From Verrucomicrobiota bacterium (GTDB lineage: Bacteria > Verrucomicrobiota > Lentisphaeria > JABSQK01 > JAJFLO01): DNA of 37,435 bases. The notes below the pieces were generated by a model that did no database searches, was not told the DNA's origin, and worked only from the letters and a program-made list of their open reading frames with translations. Location: NCBI GenBank assembly GCA_021772615.1, contig JAJFLQ010000183.1:1-37435 (forward strand), in the 5' to 3' direction. Of the stretch, positions 8,319 to 14,527 are shown piece after piece (positions within the stretch are counted from its first letter, which is position 1; each line of letters opens with the position of its first letter). A program made the translations under genes and the position numbers.

Positions 8319-9863
8319 ATGCCGACAATTGCTGCGATCGGGCGACCGAGAAATTCTGGTTGGATTCGGTTGTATTACAGAGATCAGGTGGAAAATGTGA
8401 GAAATGAAGAGGACAACTGGACTATTTGTCCGGCATGTCAGGGACGCGGCAAAAAGAGGCACAGGCTCCGAAAGAAAGTGAGACTTCGCTACCAGAGGGA
8501 GTTGGATCAATTTAAAAAAACGAAAAGCGAAGGGGCGCCTCCAGTTCGCCCGAAGGGCCACCTCGATTCATGCTTTCCCTGTAGAGGGTCAGGGTTGGTT
8601 TATACTGCTATCCGACCTTTACCTGATAAAGAAAACTATCCACACCTTGCCATCATTGGGGGTGGAATCGGTGGGGTGGCTCTCGCCGTCGCTTGTTTGC
8701 ACCGCGGAATTCCCTTTACACTTTATGAACGTGATAGCGGCTTCGGTGCACGATCTCAGGGCTATGGACTCACTTTGCAACAAGCGAGTAGAGCGATCGA
8801 GGGATTGGGAATTTTCTCGTTACAAGGGGGAGTGATTTCAACCAGACATGTGGTTCATACTACCGAAGGAAAAGTGATCGGTGAATGGGGAATCAGAAAA
8901 TGGGGGCGGCCAGATGCGAAAACGTCACCGAAGCGCACGAATGTGCATGTTGCCAGGCAGTCGTTACGCTTGGCTCTGCTTGAACAGTTAGGTGGACATG
9001 ACGCGGTGCAGTGGGGGCACCAGCTGGTGGATTTTAAGGAATGTGAGGTTAAAGGGGTGGATTTGAGCTTTCTGGTAGAGAGTGAAATGAAGAGCGCCAA
9101 GGCGGATCTTGTGGTGGGGGCGGATGGAATTCGTAGTTCGGTGCGGAGGTTGTTGATTGGTGAGGACGCTTCCCCACTATGTTACTTAGGCTGTATTGTG
9201 ATTTTGGGGATTTGTCCTTTGGGGGATATCGAAGGTCTTGATAGTTCGTTGCTGGACTCGGCCACGGTGTTCCAAACCGCCAATGGCAATGAGCGGATCT
9301 ACGTGATGCCTTATTCGTCAAGCTCGGTGATGTGGCAGCTTAGCTTTCCAATGTCAGAAGAAGAGGCTAAGGCGTTGAGTGCTCAAGGAACGCAAGCTCT
9401 TAAGAAAGAAGCGTGCCGTAGATGCCAGTGGCACGATCCCATTCCCCAGATTTTGGCGGCGACGTTGGAAGCTCAGATTTCAGGGTATCCCGTGTATGAC
9501 CGAGCGCTACTCGAGTCAGAATTGTTGGAGAAAGGGGCTCAAGTGACCCTGATCGGGGATGCGGCTCACCCGATGAGTCCATTCAAAGGACAGGGAGCGA
9601 ATCAAGCTCTGCTGGATGCGCTGGCTCTGGCTCGGGGGATCACAAAAGGATGTAGGCCCTTATCTCAATGGAAGAAAGCAGGAGTGAGGGACTGCGTGTT
9701 AACTGAATTTGAATCAGAAATGTTGGAACGTAGTGCTACGAAAGTGAAGGATTCAGCAGAGGCTGCATGGTTTCTGCATTCCGATATCGTCCTCCATGAG
9801 GGCGACGAACCGAGAGGACGGTGTATAAAGAGAAAGCGAAAAGATGAAGAAGAACGAAAATAA
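8319..9863 (+). CDS. FAD-dependent monooxygenase with N-terminal DnaJ-type zinc finger
   Basis: A 514-residue protein in two parts. Residues about 37-92 contain two CxxCxGxG units (CPACQGRG at C37/C40 and CFPCRGSG at C85/C88) separated by a basic Arg/Lys-rich spacer, as in half of the DnaJ zinc-binding domain. From about residue 108 it is a class A flavin monooxygenase: IIGGGIGGVALA is the dinucleotide-binding loop, VVGADGIRSSVRR the DG motif, and LIGDAAHPMSPFKGQGAN the GD motif that contacts the FAD ribityl chain. The C-terminal tail is strongly basic (KRKRK). A good GGGAG site precedes ATG 8319. The substrate is unknown. The next gene overlaps by 20 bases. Composition is unlike the backbone, suggesting transfer. 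Confidence 0.85.
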   Translation: MPTIAAIGRPRNSGWIRLYYRDQVENVRNEEDNWTICPACQGRGKKRHRLRKKVRLRYQRELDQFKKTKSEGAPPVRPKGHLDSCFPCRGSGLVYTAIRPLPDKENYPHLAIIGGGIGGVALAVACLHRGIPFTLYERDSGFGARSQGYGLTLQQASRAIEGLGIFSLQGGVISTRHVVHTTEGKVIGEWGIRKWGRPDAKTSPKRTNVHVARQSLRLALLEQLGGHDAVQWGHQLVDFKECEVKGVDLSFLVESEMKSAKADLVVGADGIRSSVRRLLIGEDASPLCYLGCIVILGICPLGDIEGLDSSLLDSATVFQTANGNERIYVMPYSSSSVMWQLSFPMSEEEAKALSAQGTQALKKEACRRCQWHDPIPQILAATLEAQISGYPVYDRALLESELLEKGAQVTLIGDAAHPMSPFKGQGANQALLDALALARGITKGCRPLSQWKKAGVRDCVLTEFESEMLERSATKVKDSAEAAWFLHSDIVLHEGDEPRGRCIKRKRKDEEERK

Positions 9864-10656
9864 AGACGTTTCCGGCGGCAAAATTATTACCATAATTACA
9901 GCAGTCATGTGTTGCTTGTCACTCGTTGCTTGTAAGCAACAGAAAGATGAAGCTCGCGAGCTCGTGATGCAGTCCATAGATGCGCATGGTGGCAAGGACA
10001 AGTGGTACAATAGCGGTCAGCTTCAGTTCCGCTGGACCTACCATATGTCTGACAAGGGGCCTGAGGCTATCGTAGATACGGTGCAAACCGTAGATCCGAA
10101 AACACTTGCTGTGGTGCATGAAGTTGAAGGACAAGACATCCGCTTTGGCATGAATGGTGGACAAGCCTGGATTCTCCCTGCTGAAGCTGACTTTACGCCT
10201 CCACCTAGATTTTGGGCGCTGACTCCTTACTACTTCCTCGGTATTCCTTTTGTTTTTAATGACCCAAATGCTAACTTCGAGAAGCTTGCGGAGACGATGG
10301 AATTTGAAGGCGAACGATACACGCAGGTGAAAGTGACATACAACAGCGCGGCTGGAGATTCTCCAGACGATTTCTATGTATTACTCATCGACCCTAAAAC
10401 GAAATTGACCAGGGGCGCCTACTATAGTGTGACCAATAAGTTGGTTGCTCCCAATGGTCCGGGACCGATAAAATTCATTAGTCTGGATAATTTAAAAAAT
10501 GTGAACGGCGTGCTACTGGCAGGCGGTCATCGCACTTTCTTGATGAAAGACGGAAAAATCGGCGGGCTAATGCGCTACACCGATGTTTCCAGAGTAAAGC
10601 ATCTACCTGCAAACACAGTGGATCTCTCGATACCTAAAAATGCGGCAATGAAGTAA
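9844..10656 (+). CDS. DUF6503-like lipoprotein
   Basis: A 270-residue protein with an N-terminal membrane segment ending in the lipobox-like LVAC (about residues 27-30), so it should be a lipid-anchored periplasmic or outer-membrane protein. After the Cys it has the pattern of the DUF6503 family: a MQSIDAHGGKDKWYN-type opening, then beta-rich segments (LQFRWTYHM, FGMNGGQAWILP, RFWALTPYYFLGIPFVFND). The fold probably resembles LolA/LolB-like half barrels, but the function is unknown. Its start lies within the end of the monooxygenase gene, so the two form a transcription unit. Confidence 0.7.
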   Translation: MKKNENKDVSGGKIITIITAVMCCLSLVACKQQKDEARELVMQSIDAHGGKDKWYNSGQLQFRWTYHMSDKGPEAIVDTVQTVDPKTLAVVHEVEGQDIRFGMNGGQAWILPAEADFTPPPRFWALTPYYFLGIPFVFNDPNANFEKLAETMEFEGERYTQVKVTYNSAAGDSPDDFYVLLIDPKTKLTRGAYYSVTNKLVAPNGPGPIKFISLDNLKNVNGVLLAGGHRTFLMKDGKIGGLMRYTDVSRVKHLPANTVDLSIPKNAAMK

Positions 10657-10706
10657 TTTTCTCAGAACGAATAAAACCAAGAGAGGGATCGTTTTGCCTC
10701 TACGAA

Positions 10707-10880
10707 ATGCATCGCCCGGTGCAGCATACGATCTCCGCCTGCACTACGGGCTACGATGTGACGGGTATCGTCAATCGCGGCAATCAGCGTCCGACCGTGT
10801 TTCATGACGATTGGCACGGTGAATTTACGGAATTTTCGCAAAGCTTCATTGCGGGAAAGACGATTCCGCTATTGCCGCAG
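10707..10880 (+). pseudogene. Remnant of a REP-associated tyrosine transposase (RAYT/TnpA-REP)
   Basis: The plus-strand frame reads HRPVQHTISACTTGYDVT and then IVNRGNQRPTVFHDD, matching the conserved start of REP-associated tyrosine transposases (YHVxNRGNxRxxVFxDD), followed by an F-T-E-F stretch in the expected place. Downstream, at AHCM, similarity is lost where the HUH motif (PNHxH) should appear. The catalytic half is therefore absent or scrambled. No intact start, ribosome-binding site or C-terminal part was found. The remaining 10881-11133 shows no gene. Confidence 0.5.
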
Positions 10881-11133
10881 TTCGCCGCACACTGCATGGT
10901 ATTTCTCCGCGATACGGGCATGACAGCGAGGCTCTGTGAGCCTATGGCCACAAATTCCCATTGGATTGTCAGAGTAGCGCGGCCATTCTTGGCTGCGTCA
11001 GGGATGCTCAGGCAGGAATGCCCGAGCTACTTTCCGCCTATGCAGTCGATCTCACGTGGATCCAACGGGATTATGCGGCCATAGCTGTGAGCGAGCCGCT
11101 AAACCTATTAATGAAGCCTGGGAATAATGGACC

Positions 11134-11871
11134 ATGCAACGCATTTTGAAAAAGTTATTTCCGGAAAGGATGAAAAAATCGTTTCAAGGTTGCGAGGGAA
11201 AAGAATCAGAACAATCGGTCCACCTCAAAGATTCGATAAGCTTTGCGGATATCGGTGAACCGGGCCCGCTAATTACCGATGTATTTAGTCGGCTAAGGGA
11301 TATTCCCGGTTGGTTCACTGTTGATGATTGCGGACATTTTTTTCTCATATTGTCCTACCAGTCTGCAGTCGGAATCACAGGAGATATGTTGGAGATAGGA
11401 AGCTATTTCGGGCGATCAACAGCTTTGATGGCAACGTGCTTAAAGCAAGGAGAGAACATCGTTGTATGCGACGCGTTTGGTCTGGATACAAATGATAGTT
11501 ATGGCAAGAAACCAACACCGGAAGAGCTGATCGCGAACATTGAATGTGTCAATCAAGGGATAAATAGAGATCGTATTGTCATACACGAGTGCATGAGCAA
11601 CGATCTCCAGCTCGATACAGAAGAACGATTCAGGTTTATCCATATCGATGGCGGGCATTCCGCCGAACAGGTTTATTCTGATCTCAATCTATGTAGCAAA
11701 CACCTACTGGCAGGGGGGATCATGGTCGTGGACGACTATCATAACGACTACTGGCCGGACGTTACTCCGGGAACTGATAGATTCCTGGATGAACGTAATA
11801 CGTTTCGAGTTCTGGCCGATCTAAATCGGCATGGCTCTCGCGGAAGGAAACTCTACCTGATAAAGCAGTAG
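11134..11871 (+). CDS. Class I SAM-dependent methyltransferase (Methyltransf_24 type)
   Basis: A 245-residue soluble protein with a Rossmann methyltransferase core in its middle. MLEIGSYFGRSTALMA is the SAM-binding motif I, NIVVCDAFG the acidic strand 2 end, FRFIHIDGGHSAEQVYSDL motif IV, and LLAGGIMVVDDYHNDYWPDV the following strand with a DDY that in relatives helps bind metal. This family is common near glycan and natural-product genes, acting on sugar or polyketide hydroxyls; the acceptor is not predictable. ATG 11134 is the only start giving the full domain. It sits alone, with a 34-base gap to the next gene. Confidence 0.85.
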   Translation: MQRILKKLFPERMKKSFQGCEGKESEQSVHLKDSISFADIGEPGPLITDVFSRLRDIPGWFTVDDCGHFFLILSYQSAVGITGDMLEIGSYFGRSTALMATCLKQGENIVVCDAFGLDTNDSYGKKPTPEELIANIECVNQGINRDRIVIHECMSNDLQLDTEERFRFIHIDGGHSAEQVYSDLNLCSKHLLAGGIMVVDDYHNDYWPDVTPGTDRFLDERNTFRVLADLNRHGSRGRKLYLIKQ

Positions 11872-11905
11872 CATGAATTCAAGGTGAACGACACCAAGGG
11901 ACACG

Positions 11906-12298
11906 ATGATTCCTCCCAGAGCACAGTTGCCAAGTTCGTGGAAAGGGCTTAAGGATTACACATTCGACCTGCCTTACTTGAGCCCGAATGATCCGTCACA
12001 TTGTCCGATTCCCATGGCCGAGATCCTTGAGTATTTGGATGTTGAGGCGCCCGGTGGATCATTGTCCGGTTCGGAAGATGTCATGGAATTTGCGTTACAG
12101 TTCGTCCGGACCGCCTTGGTCAATAATAGCAAATATTGGATATGGCGTTTTGAGGCCGATGACAATCTCGATTGTTATGTTGCAGCTCGGCAGGAAGTTC
12201 GGGGCGACACGATCCTTGGCTTTGATGAGACCTTTGGTCTCACACCAGAACAATGGTTGGTACTGGACTATTATAACGATGAAGATTGGGAAAATTAG
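11906..12298 (+). CDS. Hypothetical acidic protein
   Basis: A 130-residue soluble protein with no signal peptide, membrane segment or recognised domain. It is acidic and aromatic-rich, ending in LDYYNDEDWEN. The middle part (FVRTALVNNSKYWIWRFEAD) suggests an alpha/beta fold. Its general character resembles small immunity- or SMI1-like proteins, but no defining motif is seen and I do not assign it. ATG 11906 has GGGA upstream. Confidence 0.6.
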   Translation: MIPPRAQLPSSWKGLKDYTFDLPYLSPNDPSHCPIPMAEILEYLDVEAPGGSLSGSEDVMEFALQFVRTALVNNSKYWIWRFEADDNLDCYVAARQEVRGDTILGFDETFGLTPEQWLVLDYYNDEDWEN

Positions 12299-12303
12299 GA
12301 TAA

Positions 12304-12576
12304 GACGGCGATAGCAAGTGCGTCGAATGTCAGAACGCTAACGCCCAACTCGTTCCCGGAGAATTCAAATTGTTGGACATCAATGCTTTTGCCAAACAAC
12401 GGCCGAGTGCCAAGGATGGAATTACCGGTTTCCGGCTTACTCTGCCTTCTTGTTGTTTTTTTCCCGTTGGTGAACGTGCCGTTGGGAATAGTGATGTAAC
12501 AATCATCTATGTGTCGCAAGACGGTCATCCGATTGACAGAACCAGCCGGCATCGCACTGTAGCCACGTCTCTGTGA
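12304..12576 (+). pseudogene. Open frame without start; possible gene fragment
   Basis: Right after the previous stop, a frame stays open for 90 codons but has no ATG or ribosome-binding site. It begins with a Cys pair (KCVECQNANAQLVPGEF), continues as LLDINAFAKQRPSAKDGITG and ends inside the REP-like repeat at TGA 12574-12576. The Cys pair could be half of a zinc ribbon. It may be a remnant of a longer protein. An antisense frame is also open over the same span, so coding status is uncertain. Confidence 0.25.
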
Positions 12577-12634
12577 GACGTGCCGTTCTGACATTGCTTC
12601 GCATTGCGGGCACGGCTCACAGAGCCGCGGCTAC
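12559..12634. repeat. REP-like palindrome pair (BIME-type), family A
   Basis: 12559-12584 reads GTAGCC-ACGTCTC-TGT-GAGACGT-GCC, a palindrome with a 7-bp stem. 12609-12634 is the same element inverted; its reverse complement reads GTAGCC-GCGGCTC-TGT-GAGCCGT-GCC. Stem bases differ but pairing is kept, as in REP sequences. The arms lie 24 bases apart. A RAYT transposase remnant lies 1.7 kb upstream. The remaining 12635-12867 shows no gene. Confidence 0.75.
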
Positions 12635-12867
12635 ATCCGCAACGAAATGGATCTTGCGCAGAGACGCAAAGCCCAAAAGAAAGGAAAAAGGCATAATCCC
12701 CCAGCAAACGATAACCAGAGTTCGACAGAGCTTTAAAGTTGAATGTCCAATTTATCAACACGCCGACACCCCTGCTAAATGATGCAAGAATGATGACATT
12801 CAATGTTACAGACGTTTGAGCCTACGCTATCGAGCTCTGGCTCATATAAGGATAAGGTTGCCGCAAT

Positions 12868-13037
12868 ATGGTTGAACTTTTTGAATCAGGGTGGTATTTG
12901 CCTGTTGTGGTCGCGTTTCTGTGGCTCGGGGTTGCAGCGATTGCTGGAATAAACCGGAATCTACAACGCGGGGTGATTTTGTTGCCGACATCATCGCAGT
13001 AGTTGTAACTGGACTAGTCATGATTGGTTTCGCATGA
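12868..13037 (+). pseudogene. Small two-TM membrane protein, probably frameshifted
   Basis: ATG 12868 encodes 44 residues (MVELFESGWYLPVVVAFLWL followed by GVAAIAGINRNLQRG) to TAG 13000-13002. The next frame carries a second hydrophobic helix, GDFVADIIAVVVTGLVMIGF, ending at TGA 13035-13037. Joining the two at the GGGG run near 12970 gives a natural hairpin membrane protein of about 56 residues. One base lost there (mutation or assembly error) explains the structure. No family is recognised. Confidence 0.4.
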
Positions 13038-13194
13038 CCTTTGGACATGTCGACTGCGACAACGACAGAATCGATCCATTTATCCTCGGATTCGACTTGA
13101 ATATGTTCAATATTCGCATCAAATCCGCGAAAAAACAGCCTCGATTTCTCAATTATCTCGTTTCGCCACTAAAGTCCAACAGACTGCCAGAAGA

Positions 13195-14514
13195 ATGGGT
13201 TATCGATTTATTTTTGTGCGCAACCGGCTCGTTGTTGCTACCGCCTCACTTGTCCTAACCTCGGTCTGTCTGTCTACCCATTCGCTTTTGGCCGAACAGG
13301 AAGCGATTCTCAATCTTGATCTTGACTCTGCGGCGGCGCTTGCGCGCTCCCGAGCTGAGAGGGTACTGGCACGCGAAGCGGGTTTGGCGGTAACGGACGC
13401 GGATTCTCGTGCCGCGATGGCGTTTTCCCGTCCAAGCCTGCAGCTCGGCGCAGAGTATACCTACAACGGTGATCTTGCTACTGTGCCATTTGGGCCGTTC
13501 GGCAATATCGAAACAGGTCGCGACAACGATCTGCGAGGACGACTGCATGCCGAGTACCTGCTGTGGCATCGAGGACGTCGTCGAATCACACGCAAACAGA
13601 ATTGGGCATTGTCCGATGTCGCACGGGCTGATGTTATGCTTGCCGCGCGGGATGCCGCCTTTCGCGCCAGGTCCGCAGTCGCTGCGGTGTGGTTTGCTCG
13701 AGCACGTCGCGACGTGGCGACGGATCGTGTGCAGCAGCGCCGCGAGGAGCTGGTGGACGCACGAGACTTGCGTGACGTCGGCAAGGTCACCGAACTTGAT
13801 GTGCGCCAGGCGGCGATAAATCTCATTCAGGCGGAAGACGAGGTGCGCGAAGCAGAGGCCGAAATCGAACGCGCCCGGATCGAAGCCGCCGCCGCCGTCG
13901 CATCCGCCCCGAATACCATTCGGATTGTCGGTACGTTGAAGCGAGCGGAGGCCGTCGATGCGCTCCTTGAGCGCGCCCGTGAATTCATCAATAGTGGACC
14001 CGAGATTGCCGCGTTGCGATCGCGAATTCGCTTCGAAGAAGCGGAGAGCAGAATTCAGCATGCACTTATGTGGCCGGAATTGAGATCAGTAGGCGAGTAT
14101 TCATCCGATGGCGATTCGTTGAACGACCAGGAGCAATCGTGGCATATCGGGCTGACACTGGCCTGGCGATTTTACAGTGGCGGCGAGCATCGGCTGCGCG
14201 CGATGTCCGCATCGCGCCGTGCTCTGGAGTGGCGTCATCTGTGGGAGGGAGAGGTTCGCGAGCGGGGCAGGTTGGTCGAGCAGATCGCCGTCGACCTGCG
14301 GCAGCTCGACACGCGTATCGGCGAGCAGGAACGCGCTGTCGAACTCAGTGCAGCGAACTACGACGATGCACGTGACCAGTACAGGGCCGGTCTCATTACG
14401 TTGACGCGATTGGGCGAGATCAGCCTTGGCGTGGCAGAGGCGAGATTTCGTTTCGTAGAGTTGGTTCACGATGAGGTGAATCGCGTCATCGACCTGCTTC
14501 GTGTTCTGGAATAA
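13195..14514 (+). CDS. TolC-family outer-membrane efflux protein
   Basis: A 439-residue protein with a signal peptide (residues 1 to about 33, cleavage after THSLLA). It shows the two-fold OEP repeat of long coiled-coil helices: about residues 45-210 and 255-430, rich in Ala, Arg, Glu and Leu, with short beta segments such as SLQLGAEYTYNGDL and SWHIGLTLAWRFYSGG. It should trimerise into the outer-membrane channel of a tripartite pump. ATG 13195 is chosen because it gives a clean signal peptide; upstream codons read as non-protein. Codon use is GC-rich, like the RND permease and unlike the genes directly upstream. The peptidase gene starts 13 bases after its stop. Confidence 0.9.
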   Translation: MGYRFIFVRNRLVVATASLVLTSVCLSTHSLLAEQEAILNLDLDSAAALARSRAERVLAREAGLAVTDADSRAAMAFSRPSLQLGAEYTYNGDLATVPFGPFGNIETGRDNDLRGRLHAEYLLWHRGRRRITRKQNWALSDVARADVMLAARDAAFRARSAVAAVWFARARRDVATDRVQQRREELVDARDLRDVGKVTELDVRQAAINLIQAEDEVREAEAEIERARIEAAAAVASAPNTIRIVGTLKRAEAVDALLERAREFINSGPEIAALRSRIRFEEAESRIQHALMWPELRSVGEYSSDGDSLNDQEQSWHIGLTLAWRFYSGGEHRLRAMSASRRALEWRHLWEGEVRERGRLVEQIAVDLRQLDTRIGEQERAVELSAANYDDARDQYRAGLITLTRLGEISLGVAEARFRFVELVHDEVNRVIDLLRVLE

Positions 14515-14527
14515 TACCGGGCTTTAC

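Noticed and set aside
12635..12700. GCGCAGAGACGCAAAG stretch as a CRISPR-like or tandem repeat.
   Set aside because: Only one unit is present; no regular spacing or second copy was found.
3474..12900. Integron gene-cassette array: small unrelated genes in one direction separated by short spacers.
   Set aside because: Looked for paired RYYYAAC and GTTRRRY sites bounding hairpins. Isolated matches (for example GTCTAAC near 8200) had no partner at the next junction, and no integron integrase is present.
3474..13194. Prophage or conjugative element.
   Set aside because: No integrase, capsid, portal, relaxase or type IV secretion genes are present; only a RAYT remnant and repeats.
13255..14061. 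Long antisense open frame (268 codons) opposite the TolC gene.
   Set aside because: It is a shadow of the GC-rich coding strand: no ribosome-binding site, composition unlike protein, no domain.
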